A program made the position numbers and the translations under genes. Under the pieces are notes generated by a model. It was given only the letters and a program-made list of their open reading frames with translations. It ran no database searches and was not told where the DNA came from. Shown here piece by piece: positions 1 to 8,704 of a DNA stretch of 47,640 nt; within the stretch, counting starts at the first letter, position 1, and every line of letters starts with the position of its first letter. The stretch comes from an uncultured Acidimicrobiales bacterium (GTDB lineage: Bacteria > Actinomycetota > Acidimicrobiia > Acidimicrobiales > SZUA-35). The stretch spans positions 1 to 47,640 of the forward strand of contig CALLGK010000033.1 of the NCBI GenBank assembly GCA_938009905.1, written 5' to 3'.

Positions 1-1
1 G

Positions 2-358
2 ATCGATGCGCTGGCTGCAGCTCGAGAGTCCGAACAGCGGTGCAAGATTGCGAACTACACCGCGCTGTGTCGGGGACTGTGGGCTGCCTGGGTGCTTGAT
101 CCGGTGCTTGTTGGGGCGCGAGCTCCCGAGTTGGCAGTCGATGCCGCGGAGATCTCGCAGTGGGCATTGGACCGAGCAGAGGAAGCGGCCGTCGACAGGA
201 GCGATCGGGAGCTCGCGACCGCGCTGGCCACGCTTGGCGCGCTGAACGAACAGTTGGCCTCGGAGTCGCTCAACGATCAAGAGCGGTCCAATCTGCTTAT
301 TGCACGGGCCGATCCAACGCTGGTCGACGTGCTGGCAGTGGCCGAGGTGGCGTGTTAG
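2..358 (+). CDS. Hypothetical protein, C-terminal part only
   Basis: The reading frame is already open at the left edge and runs without a stop to TAG at 356-358, so the true start lies outside the window. About 118 residues are visible. They are rich in Ala, Leu and Glu and predicted largely helical, with no membrane segment, signal or motif I recognise. The stop lies one base from the stop of the converging MATE gene, so the two genes meet tail to tail with no room for a separate terminator. The first in-frame ATG (92) is probably internal, because coding-like sequence continues upstream of it. No function is assigned. Confidence 0.55.
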   Translation: MDALAAARESEQRCKIANYTALCRGLWAAWVLDPVLVGARAPELAVDAAEISQWALDRAEEAAVDRSDRELATALATLGALNEQLASESLNDQERSNLLIARADPTLVDVLAVAEVAC

Positions 359-359
359 C

Positions 360-1688
360 TCAGCCCGCGCCTTCAACGAGCCACGAGTCGTTCCGCCAGC
401 GAGCAACCAGCGGCACAGCGCGCACGGCCATGAAGGCCGCGATGGCGGCCCAGAGCCAACCGATCCCGGCACCGGTTGCGACGATCACGCCAGACATCGC
501 GACAAACACGAGGGCCGCGCCAAACATGCTGATGGCGAGATAGTTGAGGTCGCTGGCCCCGATCAGAATGCCGTCGAGAGCAAAGACCACCCCGTTGAGT
601 GGCTGTTGAATGGCGAGGTGGATCAAGAGGAACGCGGTGATCGATACAACGGCTTGGTCGTCGCTGAACAACTCACTGAGTGGTTTGCGAGCGACAAGAA
701 TGCCGAGCCCAACGATGGCGCCAACCATGATGTCGACCTCGATCATCCGCCGCGTGGCGGCCCTGGCTTTCACCTTGTCTCCTACACCGAGCCACTTGCC
801 CGTGAGGGCCTGGCCAGCGATGGCCACAGCATCGAGAGCGAGGGCAAGGGTTGACCAGATGCCGAGAGCAATCTGGTGAGCCGCTACATCGGCCACCCCG
901 ATCCGAGCCGCGATGGCTGTGGAGAGCGTGAATGAACCGCGCAAGCTCATCGTGCGAACAACCAACGCCTTGCTGGTCGCCAGAATCGAGAGCATGCCGG
1001 TGCGGTTCGGCCGTGTCGATGCGCCGATCGACCGAGCCCAGCGAACCACCAACACAACTGAGATCACGCCGACGACGGTTTGCGCGATGACCGTCGACAG
1101 CGCTGATGCCCCAATGCCGTAGCCCAGCCCGTTGATCAAGATCAATTCGATGACGAGGTTGCCGACAGCGCCCACGATGGCAAGCAACAACGGCGTTTTC
1201 GCATCTTGACGACCGTGAAAGGAGCCGTTGGCGGCCAACGCGATGAGCAGAAACGGCAAACCAGGGAGGCTCACCATCAGGTAGGTGCGGGCCGCGGTGA
1301 GGACCTCGCCAGAACCGCCGAGCAATTCGAGAATTGGCGTGCCGGCGACCGCCAGCACGGCGGCACCAACCACACCAACGACAAGACCGAGCCAGAGACC
1401 CTGCACCGATCGGTCGCCTGCCTCGATTTCGCGGTTGCCACTGATCAGCCGAGCGACAGGTCCGGTGGTGCCGTAGGCCAGGAAGATCGCAGCGGCGTGC
1501 AACGTGAGAAGCACGGTTGAGGCGAGTGCCAAGCCGGCCAGTTCGTTCGTGCCGATGTTGCCAACGATGGCCGTATCGACCAGCACGTAGAGAGGCTCGG
1601 CGATGAGACTTCCGAGCGCGGGAACGGCCAACCGAGCGATCTCTTTGTCGTACGGACTTCGGAGCAGCGTCCGAAGGTTGAATGGCAC
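360..1688 (-). CDS. MATE family efflux transporter (DinF-like)
   Basis: The 442-residue protein is the usual MATE length and has about twelve hydrophobic segments in two halves. Its N-terminus (DKEIARLAVPALGSLIAEPL) is typical of the DinF-like branch, and YVLVDTAIVGNIG follows in the first helices. The family exports cationic drugs or metabolites across the inner membrane using Na+ or H+ gradients; the substrate here is unknown. The frame extends far upstream of 1688, but that part overlaps other genes in a non-membrane frame. I chose GTG 1688, just before the conserved start of the family, 26 bases after the upstream permease stop. It is the last gene of a five-gene exporter operon. Confidence 0.85.
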   Translation of the reverse strand: MPFNLRTLLRSPYDKEIARLAVPALGSLIAEPLYVLVDTAIVGNIGTNELAGLALASTVLLTLHAAAIFLAYGTTGPVARLISGNREIEAGDRSVQGLWLGLVVGVVGAAVLAVAGTPILELLGGSGEVLTAARTYLMVSLPGLPFLLIALAANGSFHGRQDAKTPLLLAIVGAVGNLVIELILINGLGYGIGASALSTVIAQTVVGVISVVLVVRWARSIGASTRPNRTGMLSILATSKALVVRTMSLRGSFTLSTAIAARIGVADVAAHQIALGIWSTLALALDAVAIAGQALTGKWLGVGDKVKARAATRRMIEVDIMVGAIVGLGILVARKPLSELFSDDQAVVSITAFLLIHLAIQQPLNGVVFALDGILIGASDLNYLAISMFGAALVFVAMSGVIVATGAGIGWLWAAIAAFMAVRAVPLVARWRNDSWLVEGAG

Positions 1689-1714
1689 CCCAGGAGTGTG
1701 CCTCGGGCCTCGAG

Positions 1715-2431
1715 CTAGGCCACATCCATCCGGTCGAGTCGCCACGACGTGAAGAACAACGCCAGCAGCGAGATCACGATCGGAACGATCACGCCGGTGG
1801 CGATTGAGCGATCGGCGAGGAAGAGTTCGATATCGGTGATCTTGGCCAGGATCGACGATGGGTAGGTGTTGATCGACAAGGTCGCGGCGCCACCGCCGGC
1901 TCGAGCCATGAACTGCTCCCAGATGAACAGGTACATGAGCCCGATAATGAGGGCCCGACGGAAAAGTAGGCCGAGCAGGGTGAACGCTGCCGAGTAGACG
2001 ATGGCCGCCACCACTACGGCGAGCAGCGTGCCGAAGAAGACCTTGGCGTTGAACCCGGCAACAAGAACGGCACACAGCGAGAGGCCGATGGCCGTCGCGG
2101 GCACGGCAATCGTGGCTGGCGCTAGCCATGCTGCGGCAGCGAGCTGCCAGCGAGGGGTCTTGCGATGCCAGAGGTACACGAGCGTTTCGTCGGCCTGTAG
2201 ATCCCCAAGCGCTGATGAGGCCAGGACCAGGCTGATGATCGGAACCATCAGTCCAATGCCGAAGAACCACACGATGCCGGTGGCTGCGTCGACGGGATCG
2301 AACGGATCGCTGGTGCCAACGGCGAAGCCGATGATCAGAGCGATCGCCGTGAGAGCACCGATCAACACAAGCCGACCGGTGGTGAGCTGGTTGCGAAGGA
2401 ACAAGCGGTAGAGCGTGAAGAAGGGAGTCAT
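1715..2431 (-). CDS. ABC transporter permease (second exporter pair)
   Basis: The 238-residue protein is strongly hydrophobic, with about six membrane segments and a periplasmic loop before the last helix. It resembles ABC-2 type permeases of the kind paired with a single ATPase. The start ATG (2429-2431) overlaps the TGA of the ATPase gene as ATGA, so translation is probably coupled and the two form one exporter. The phrase ADETLVYLWHRKTPRW after the second helix is a cytoplasmic loop likely to contact the ATPase. The substrate is unknown. An upstream extension of the frame is out of phase with the family and overlaps the ATPase. Confidence 0.82.
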   Translation of the reverse strand: MTPFFTLYRLFLRNQLTTGRLVLIGALTAIALIIGFAVGTSDPFDPVDAATGIVWFFGIGLMVPIISLVLASSALGDLQADETLVYLWHRKTPRWQLAAAAWLAPATIAVPATAIGLSLCAVLVAGFNAKVFFGTLLAVVVAAIVYSAAFTLLGLLFRRALIIGLMYLFIWEQFMARAGGGAATLSINTYPSSILAKITDIELFLADRSIATGVIVPIVISLLALFFTSWRLDRMDVA

Positions 2432-3393
2432 CCACCAGCCCCAACGAGGTAGCGGAAGACACTTTCGAGGTCTTCGTCGAGCGGTGCGATCTCTTCGAGT
2501 CGGGCATCGTGTTCCCGGCAGATTGCCGCGATGCTGCGCCGGAACGTTCTGGCGTCGGCGGTCGTAATCTCGATCTGCGTGTCTGACTCGACATTGCAGC
2601 CGATCACGGTGCTCTGGGCGACGAGTTGGGCGGCAACAAGGCGGGCTTTGTCGCACACGATGCGGAAGCGAAGGGGCTGATTGTCCATCAAGCCGCGAAT
2701 GCCGCGGAAGTCGCCCTGGGCTGCCAAGCGACCCTTCGAGATCACGATGACGTGTGAGCCAAGTCGCTCTACCTCTTCGAGCACATGGCTCGAAACCAGC
2801 ACGGTTTTGCCCCGATTGCCGAGCTCGTGAAACAGCGAGATCATCTGTTTGCGCTGGCGGGGGTCGAGGCCGTTGAGCGGCTCGTCCATCATGAGGACGA
2901 GCGGATCGTGCACGAGCGCCTGTGCAATCTTCACCCGCTGGCGCATGCCCTTCGAGAAGGCGCCAACCGGTCGGGTCATGTCGGGATCAAGCTCGACAAG
3001 CCCGAGGGCCCAGCGCGCTCGTTCTTCGACGTTGTCGAGTTGGCTGAGAATTGCGGCGAGGCGCACGACGTCGAGCGCTTTCTCGCGTTCGAACACACCG
3101 TCTTGCTGAGGAACGAGGCCAATGCGGTTGCGGGCCTCGGCATCGGCCCGTGGATCGCCACCGGCTACCCACACCTTGCCGCTGGCCGGTCGAATCTGGC
3201 CCGAGAGCATTCGAAGCAAGGTCGACTTGCCTGCACCGTTTGGTCCGAGCAGGGCACTGACGCCAGGTTGCACAGCAATAGACACGCTGCTCACCGCAAC
3301 GAGGCTGCCGAACGACTTCGAGACGTCGTAGGCGACGATCGTGGCGTCTGATGGAGGCCAGGCTGACGCTGCTGGTGCGGGAGGAAGACTCAT
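2428..3393 (-). CDS. ABC transporter ATP-binding protein (second exporter pair)
   Basis: The 321-residue ATPase has Walker A GPNGAGKST, the signature FSKGMRQRVKIAQAL, Walker B LVLMMDEPLNGLD and the switch VSSHVLEEV. It belongs to the CcmA/ABC-2 exporter class. After the nucleotide-binding domain (about 25-240) comes a roughly 80-residue C-terminal domain, as in drug-export ATPases. The start ATG at 3391-3393 overlaps the stop of the preceding permease (ATGA), and its own stop overlaps the next permease. It sits in the middle of the operon and should power the permease at 1715-2431. Confidence 0.9.
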   Translation of the reverse strand: MSLPPAPAASAWPPSDATIVAYDVSKSFGSLVAVSSVSIAVQPGVSALLGPNGAGKSTLLRMLSGQIRPASGKVWVAGGDPRADAEARNRIGLVPQQDGVFEREKALDVVRLAAILSQLDNVEERARWALGLVELDPDMTRPVGAFSKGMRQRVKIAQALVHDPLVLMMDEPLNGLDPRQRKQMISLFHELGNRGKTVLVSSHVLEEVERLGSHVIVISKGRLAAQGDFRGIRGLMDNQPLRFRIVCDKARLVAAQLVAQSTVIGCNVESDTQIEITTADARTFRRSIAAICREHDARLEEIAPLDEDLESVFRYLVGAGG

Positions 3394-4427
3394 CGACGCA
3401 CCAACAATCTCCGGTACTTGAACCACACGAACGCGAGAGAGAGTCCAACCCAGAACACCCACGCGGCCCAGAGTGTCCACGTGGGGTTGTCGATCGGGCT
3501 CCAAAGTCCGCGCTGATCATGAATTCTGAAGACCAGATCGCGAGGCATGTTTGGGATGTTGAGCAGCCGCAGGTGTGAGGTCTGATCTGCTTCGTTCACG
3601 AGGATGTCGGACACGATGGCCGAGGCCGGAAACATCGCGAGGATCGTTGCGGTGGCGATCATTGAGCGGTCTGTCGATGCAGACACAGCGAGGGCGACGG
3701 CGGCGTACAGGACACCAAGCGTGACGCCCGATAGGAGGATCTTGCCGAACGTGGTCATCCAGTCGATGAACCCGGATGGCCCAAGATCTTCGAGGCTGTA
3801 GGCGATGAGGAGTAGCAGCGTCGGGCCAAGCGTGACAATCAAGATGATGGACACGACAGCGATGGCTTTGCCAATGAGGTACGCCGGTCGGTTAAGCGGA
3901 GAGGCCAAGTAGACACCCAACATGCCGGTGCGGCGATCGGGCGAGAGCAGTTCGGGGGCAACGAACCCGGCAAACAGATAGATCGCCGCAACGATGAAGC
4001 CGTAGTACTCGGGGTAGGTCGGCAGAAACTCCTCGCCGACGTCGCCAAGCAGTGCGGCAATGCCAACGAACACGATGGCGGGGACAAATGCGGCCACGAT
4101 CATCAGCACCGGGACGATCTTGTAGCGAGCCGAGCGACCCATGCCGAGTGCCGTCTTGATGCTGAACCAGATGAGCGCCCGCATCGCTCCCATGTAGCCG
4201 GTGCGTGGGCCGTCGTAGGCCCGATACCCCTGGTCGTAGATCTGGGCCGCGACGTTCTGCGCAGGTTCGGCTGTTTGTATTGCCGATGGTTGTGTTGCGG
4301 GTGCTGCTGGCGCAGGTGGTTGCGACGGTGCGGGTGCACCGGGTTGCGGCGGTGTCGCCGCTGGTGCCGGCTGGGTCGGTTGGGCCGGACGATTGGGAGG
4401 GCCGGGAGGGGTCGGCTGATCGGTCAT
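3390..4427 (-). CDS. ABC transporter permease with proline-rich N-terminal tail (first exporter pair)
   Basis: The 345-residue protein begins with about 75 residues dominated by Pro, Ala, Gln and Thr. A conserved-looking stretch IYDQGYRAYDGPR then leads into six or so membrane helices of an ABC-2 type permease. The Pro-rich tail is predicted cytoplasmic and unstructured. The start at 4425-4427 overlaps the stop of the upstream ATPase (ATGA), and the gene ends in another ATGA overlap with the second ATPase, so four genes are coupled in series. The transported substrate cannot be told from sequence. Confidence 0.85.
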   Translation of the reverse strand: MTDQPTPPGPPNRPAQPTQPAPAATPPQPGAPAPSQPPAPAAPATQPSAIQTAEPAQNVAAQIYDQGYRAYDGPRTGYMGAMRALIWFSIKTALGMGRSARYKIVPVLMIVAAFVPAIVFVGIAALLGDVGEEFLPTYPEYYGFIVAAIYLFAGFVAPELLSPDRRTGMLGVYLASPLNRPAYLIGKAIAVVSIILIVTLGPTLLLLIAYSLEDLGPSGFIDWMTTFGKILLSGVTLGVLYAAVALAVSASTDRSMIATATILAMFPASAIVSDILVNEADQTSHLRLLNIPNMPRDLVFRIHDQRGLWSPIDNPTWTLWAAWVFWVGLSLAFVWFKYRRLLVRR

Positions 4428-5398
4428 CCGAGGCGGTCCAAGAACACGTCTTCGAGGCTGAGTCGCCTGCGGTGGAGCCGGATGATGCCGATGTTGAGGC
4501 TGACGCATGCGTCTCGAGCGATATCGAAGACCCGATCGTCTGTACCTTCGATGTTGAGTCGTCTGCCCGTCTGGCTTGTCGGAAAGCCCTGTTGCGTGAG
4601 GTGCTGGGCCAGTTGGGTTGCCTCGGCTTCTGTGCCGTCGATTTCGACTGTGACGCCAATTGAGTCGGTGCTCACGAGGTCGTCGAGTCGACCGGAGGCC
4701 AGCGTTTGGCCTTCGCCGATGATCACCACGCTCTCGCAGATGCGTTCAACTTCTTCAAGCAGATGCGACGACAAGATCACGCTGATGCCAAACGACTCCG
4801 ACACGGTGCGGATCAGGTCGAGCATCGCATCGCGCTGCACTGGGTCGAGACCGTCTGTCGGCTCATCCAGGATGATGAGCTTGGGATCGTGAGCGATGGC
4901 TTGCGCTAACTTCACCCGCTGGCGTTGGCCGGTGCTCATGGTGCCCATGGGCCGGAATCGTTCTTCGCCAAGGCCCACAAGCCAGAGCGCATCGCTGGCC
5001 CGCGTGGTGGCTTCCACCTTGGGGAGTCCGTGGAGAGCTGCGATGTGCTCGACGAAGTCGAAGGCCCCCACATCGGAGGGGAGTGTGTGATGTTCTGGGG
5101 CGTAGCCAAGACGCGTCCGCACTTCAGCGCCGGCGGTCCACGGATCGCTGTCGAACACCTGCAGATCGCCAGCGTTGCGATGATGCAAGCCGATGATCAT
5201 GCCCAGCATCGTCGTTTTTCCCGCTCCGTTTGCGCCCAGAAGGCCGGTGATGCCCGGCTCAACGTCGAAGGTTGCGTCGGTGAGAACCTCGACACTTCCG
5301 TAGCGCTTTGTCACCCCCCGGGCTTGAACCAACGGCACGCCGAGGAGTTTGGCAGGTCTTGCCCTGAAGGGGGCGTCAGGCCGCCAATCGTTGGGCAC
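4424..5398 (-). CDS. ABC transporter ATP-binding protein (first exporter pair)
   Basis: The ATPase shows Walker A GANGAGKTT, signature MSTGQRQRVKLAQAI, Walker B LIILDEPTDGLD and LSSHLLEEVERI, plus an 80-residue C-terminal domain. It is the first gene of the exporter operon and should drive the permease at 3390-4427. The start is uncertain. GTG 5398 has a GAGGGGG Shine-Dalgarno eight bases upstream and gives 324 residues. GTG 5338, right before the conserved VPLVQARGVTKRYGS, gives 304 and would leave 75 bases for divergent promoters. With 5398 only 15 bases separate it from the helicase start. Confidence 0.85.
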   Translation of the reverse strand: MPNDWRPDAPFRARPAKLLGVPLVQARGVTKRYGSVEVLTDATFDVEPGITGLLGANGAGKTTMLGMIIGLHHRNAGDLQVFDSDPWTAGAEVRTRLGYAPEHHTLPSDVGAFDFVEHIAALHGLPKVEATTRASDALWLVGLGEERFRPMGTMSTGQRQRVKLAQAIAHDPKLIILDEPTDGLDPVQRDAMLDLIRTVSESFGISVILSSHLLEEVERICESVVIIGEGQTLASGRLDDLVSTDSIGVTVEIDGTEAEATQLAQHLTQQGFPTSQTGRRLNIEGTDDRVFDIARDACVSLNIGIIRLHRRRLSLEDVFLDRLG

Positions 5399-5413
5399 AA
5401 TGAACACCCCCTC

Positions 5414-7084
5414 ATGTCCCGCGATTCTGGCCGAACGAACAAGACGCTGCGGCTGCGTCCTTGGCAACGGCGCGCCCTCGACGCCTACGAAGAAACGAAG
5501 TCGTCAGACTTCTTGGCTGTGGCGACCCCTGGCGCCGGAAAGACCACGTTTGCGCTCACGGCTGCTCGGCTCACCTTGCCGGAGTTGTCCGGTCGGCTCG
5601 TCATCGTGGCGCCGACCAAGCACCTCAAAGAGCAGTGGGCCGAAGCGGCCGAACGATTTGGCCTCCATCTCGACGCCGACTGGAGTCCGAGTGCTGGCAT
5701 TCCGTCTGACGTGCACGGTGTGGTCACGACTTATCAGCAGATCGGATCGTCACCTGAAGCCTGCGCGCCTGTAGCCACTGGTGGGTTTGTCATTCTCGAC
5801 GAAGTGCACCACGCCGGTGAGGAGCGATCGTGGGGCGACGGAATTCGCACCGCCTTCGACGGCGCCTCGCGACGATTGGCGCTATCGGGAACTCCGTTTC
5901 GGAGCGACACGCGATCGATCCCGTTCGTCCGTTACACCGCAGACCAGGTCGTGCCAGACATCGAATACGGCTACGGCGATGCCTTGGCCGACGGGCGCGT
6001 TGTGCGACCGGTGTACTTCCCTCGTTTCGGTGGGCACATGGAGTGGATGGCCCCAGACGGCGCCGTGTTGTCTGCCACCTTCGACGATGCGCTGGCTCGA
6101 ACGCAGGCCAACCAGCGGCTGCGAGCCGCCCTCAGCCTTGATGGCGAGTGGCTGCCAACGGTGTTGAGCCATGCCAACAAGCAGCTCGTTCGTATCCGTG
6201 AGCGTCACCCCGATGCCGGTGGGCTCGTGATTGCGTCTGATCAGCAGCACGCATGGGGGATTGCCCGTCTGCTGCGCGATCGGTTCCGAGCGAATCCGAC
6301 CGTTGCGGTCAGCGAAGATCCTGATGCCTCAGCCAAGATCACCAAGTTCTCCAAGGGCAACGCCCCATGGATCGTGGCTGTCCGCATGGTGTCGGAGGGC
6401 GTCGACATTCCTCGGCTGCGAGTCGGCGTGTTCGCCACGACCACCACCACCGAGCTCTTCTTCCGCCAGGCCGTCGGTCGCATCGTGCGTCACACGCCAG
6501 GCGGCGGATTGCAGCGGGCCTATCTCTTCGTTCCAGATGACGTGCGGCTGCGGCATTGGGCCGACTCGATTGCGGAGGTTCGGCGTCACCGGCTCGAGCG
6601 CAAGTCGCCAGCTGAGACCGACGAGTTTCTTGGTGACGAGGACGACCGCGACGACGACGGCGATGCCGATCAGCTGTCGTTGTTTGCCGTGCTGTCGGCG
6701 ACGGCGACCGACTTGGCAGCCGAAGACGACATCTTCGTTGATGACGAACATCCGGAGTCTGAGCCGCCAGTCGATGGCGAGGCTGAGGAAGCACAGCTGG
6801 TGATCGACCTCACGGCGCTGCCGCCGCCCATCGCCGGGTTGTCGTTTCGTGCCTCGAGTCGCAAGGAACGAGATCGCATGCGTGATCTCAATGCTGAGCT
6901 TGCTCGTCAGTTGGTCGATCGAACCGGTCGTACGCACGCTGCGGTCAACTTCGAACTCAACCGTCTCGTTGGTATCGGAAAGGTCTCTGAAGCATCGGTC
7001 GATCAGCTTCAGCGCCGGGCCAAGGCCGCGGAAGACTGGCTCGCCCGAGATACGAAACGACGCAACATGGCCCGCTTCGTCTGA
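5414..7084 (+). CDS. DEAD/DEAH-box (SF2) helicase
   Basis: The 556-residue protein carries the SF2 motifs in order: a Q-like RPWQRRALDAY near residue 15, motif I ATPGAGKTT (37-45), motif II DEVHH (about 129), motif III SGTPFRSD, and motif VI QAVGRIVRH in the second RecA domain. A region very rich in Asp and Glu follows (around 400-460), then a basic helical C-terminus. It most resembles the type III restriction Res-subunit/UvrB-like branch, though no nuclease or methylase gene is adjacent. ATG 5414 is chosen because the open frame upstream overlaps the divergent ABC gene in unlikely sequence. No Shine-Dalgarno is seen. The cellular substrate is unknown. Confidence 0.88.
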   Translation: MSRDSGRTNKTLRLRPWQRRALDAYEETKSSDFLAVATPGAGKTTFALTAARLTLPELSGRLVIVAPTKHLKEQWAEAAERFGLHLDADWSPSAGIPSDVHGVVTTYQQIGSSPEACAPVATGGFVILDEVHHAGEERSWGDGIRTAFDGASRRLALSGTPFRSDTRSIPFVRYTADQVVPDIEYGYGDALADGRVVRPVYFPRFGGHMEWMAPDGAVLSATFDDALARTQANQRLRAALSLDGEWLPTVLSHANKQLVRIRERHPDAGGLVIASDQQHAWGIARLLRDRFRANPTVAVSEDPDASAKITKFSKGNAPWIVAVRMVSEGVDIPRLRVGVFATTTTTELFFRQAVGRIVRHTPGGGLQRAYLFVPDDVRLRHWADSIAEVRRHRLERKSPAETDEFLGDEDDRDDDGDADQLSLFAVLSATATDLAAEDDIFVDDEHPESEPPVDGEAEEAQLVIDLTALPPPIAGLSFRASSRKERDRMRDLNAELARQLVDRTGRTHAAVNFELNRLVGIGKVSEASVDQLQRRAKAAEDWLARDTKRRNMARFV

Positions 7085-7141
7085 GTTCACCAGTGGCTGC
7101 GGCAACTGGCGCGTCTTGGCCAGTGCTGGCAGGCTCAGCGC

Positions 7142-7990
7142 ATGTACCAGGTCGGAGACGTTCGCATCACTCCCGTCGTCGAGATGGCGACCACATCGGC
7201 AATTCACTGGCTGCTCACCGACGCCAGCGCCGAGCAGATCCTGCAGATTCCGTGGCTCGTGCCGCACTATGCGAACGAAGACGGCAAGGTGTTCATGACC
7301 ATCCGATCGCTCGTTGTAGAGAGCCAGGGCAAGACGATCGTGGTCGACACCTGCTTGGGTAACGACAAGCCTCGAGCGGTGAAAGCGTGGAACATGTTGC
7401 AGGGGCCGTTCATCGACGACATGACCTCGGCAGGATTCGACCCGAGCGCCATCGACACCGTGCTGTGCACACACCTGCACGTCGACCATGTCGGTTGGAA
7501 CACCAAGCTCGTCGACGGCGACTGGGTGCCGACCTTTCCAAATGCCCGATACCTATTCACCGAAGCTGAGTGGGACTACTGGTCAGCCCAGACAGAAGAA
7601 GAAGACGTCGTCCTTCGTTCCGATTCGATTCAGCCCGTCATCGACGCTGGCCTTGTTGATCTCGTACCGACCGATCACAAGGTGACAGACGAGGTGTGGC
7701 TCGAACACACACCAGGGCACACCCCTGGGCACGTGAGCGTACGCATCGAGTCGCAGGGTCAGCGGGGCGTGATTACCGGCGACTTGGCGCATCACCCCGC
7801 CCAACTTGCACGGCCGGAATGGTCGAGCAGTTATGACGTTGACGTGGCCGGAGGTATCGCCACCCGGCACTCGTTCTTTGCTGGCAACGCGGACGCTGAC
7901 GTGCTCGTGATGGGCACCCACTGGGAGCCCTGCGCCGGCCACATCAAGACCGATGGTGATGTCTGGAAGCTCGAGCCATTCACCGGCTGA
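7142..7990 (+). CDS. MBL-fold metallo-hydrolase
   Basis: The 282-residue protein has the metallo-beta-lactamase zinc motif HLHVDH at 111-116, then HTPGHTPGH (about 189-197), GDLAHH with the bridging Asp near 213, and a final His in GTHWEPCAGH. This is a full set for a dinuclear zinc hydrolase of the lactonase/quorum-quenching-like branch. No signal peptide is seen, so it is probably cytoplasmic. It follows the helicase by 57 bases. A weak -10 (CAGGCT) lies six bases before the ATG, so it may have its own leaderless transcript. The substrate is not predictable. Confidence 0.87.
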   Translation: MYQVGDVRITPVVEMATTSAIHWLLTDASAEQILQIPWLVPHYANEDGKVFMTIRSLVVESQGKTIVVDTCLGNDKPRAVKAWNMLQGPFIDDMTSAGFDPSAIDTVLCTHLHVDHVGWNTKLVDGDWVPTFPNARYLFTEAEWDYWSAQTEEEDVVLRSDSIQPVIDAGLVDLVPTDHKVTDEVWLEHTPGHTPGHVSVRIESQGQRGVITGDLAHHPAQLARPEWSSSYDVDVAGGIATRHSFFAGNADADVLVMGTHWEPCAGHIKTDGDVWKLEPFTG

Positions 7991-8006
7991 GTCGCTGACC
8001 AGTCGG

Positions 8007-8681
8007 CTACGACGACGTGAGATGTGAGCCGAGGAACTCTCGGGTGCGAGTCCACGCCAATTCGGCGGCCTCTTCGTCGTAGTTGTCGCCCGCTTCGAAG
8101 AACCAGTGTTTGGTTCCGGGGTACAGATGGAAGTCTGTCTCGTTCTCGCCCAAGCGGATGAACGACTCCGTCACGACGCGGTCTTCTTCGGTGACCATGT
8201 GGTCGTCTTCTGCGTAGTGGCCTTGGAACACCGCAGAGGCCTCGTCGAAGTCGATGGATTGGGCGCCGTAGAACACAACGGTGGCCGCCACCTCGTGTGG
8301 GAGCCGAGCGCTCAGCCAGAGCGCCATCGACGCGCCCATCGACAACCCGACCACGGCAATGGGGGCGTTGGCGTCTGCGCTCGCTGCCCGCAGCGTGTGG
8401 GCCGAGGACATCACGAGGCCAGAGAGTTCGTCTGGGCTGATCTCACCGAGAGCCGCCTCGGCCTCTTCCGCGGTCGCTGGTGTCGCCCCGTTCAGAAGGT
8501 CTGGCGCCAACACGGTGAAGCCCTCGCCAGCTAACCGGCGGGCGAAGTCTCTGACCCAGTCGTTCAATCCCCACCACGAGTGGAGCAGAAGTACACCGGG
8601 GCCCGATTCGCCGCCTGGCGGATCGATCAGGAACGCTTGGCCAGCGTGGCTGTCGCTGAAGGGTGATACCGACTCGGTCAC
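8007..8681 (-). CDS. Dienelactone hydrolase family protein with Ser nucleophile
   Basis: The 224-residue alpha/beta hydrolase matches the dienelactone hydrolase family in length and layout: HSWWGLNDWVRDFARRLA near the start, the nucleophile elbow GLSMGA (Ser114), acid AEDD near 159 and His192 in GTKHWFF. Classical DLH enzymes use Cys in the elbow; here it is Ser, so it is probably a general esterase or a DLH-fold relative. The start is GTG 8681, with TAGGGT seven bases upstream and no Shine-Dalgarno, which suggests a leaderless mRNA. It converges on the MBL gene with a 16-base gap and diverges from the YihY gene. Confidence 0.85.
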   Translation of the reverse strand: MTESVSPFSDSHAGQAFLIDPPGGESGPGVLLLHSWWGLNDWVRDFARRLAGEGFTVLAPDLLNGATPATAEEAEAALGEISPDELSGLVMSSAHTLRAASADANAPIAVVGLSMGASMALWLSARLPHEVAATVVFYGAQSIDFDEASAVFQGHYAEDDHMVTEEDRVVTESFIRLGENETDFHLYPGTKHWFFEAGDNYDEEAAELAWTRTREFLGSHLTSS

Positions 8682-8688
8682 GCCGACG

Positions 8689-8698
8689 ACCCTATCCT
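8689..8698. promoter_or_regulatory. Overlapping divergent -10 boxes (DLH-like / YihY)
   Basis: The minus strand reads TAGGGT (8694-8689), seven bases before the GTG at 8681. The plus strand reads TATCCT (8693-8698), six bases before the GTG at 8705. The two boxes share two base pairs. Neither gene has a Shine-Dalgarno, so both transcripts are probably leaderless and fired from one small melting region. No clear -35 is visible on either side. Confidence 0.5.
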
Positions 8699-8704
8699 TG
8701 GCCT

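Noticed and set aside
1689-2594. Upstream extension of the MATE frame to a 744-codon open frame
   Set aside because: The extra part is antisense-free but out of frame with two clear ABC genes and rich in Arg/Ser, without membrane helices. It is a shadow.
4925-5413. Upstream extension of the helicase frame
   Set aside because: It overlaps the divergent ABC ATPase, whose motifs are clear, and has no helicase-like sequence.
6329-7489. 386-codon minus-strand frame across helicase and MBL genes
   Set aside because: Shadow opposite two genes with intact catalytic motifs.
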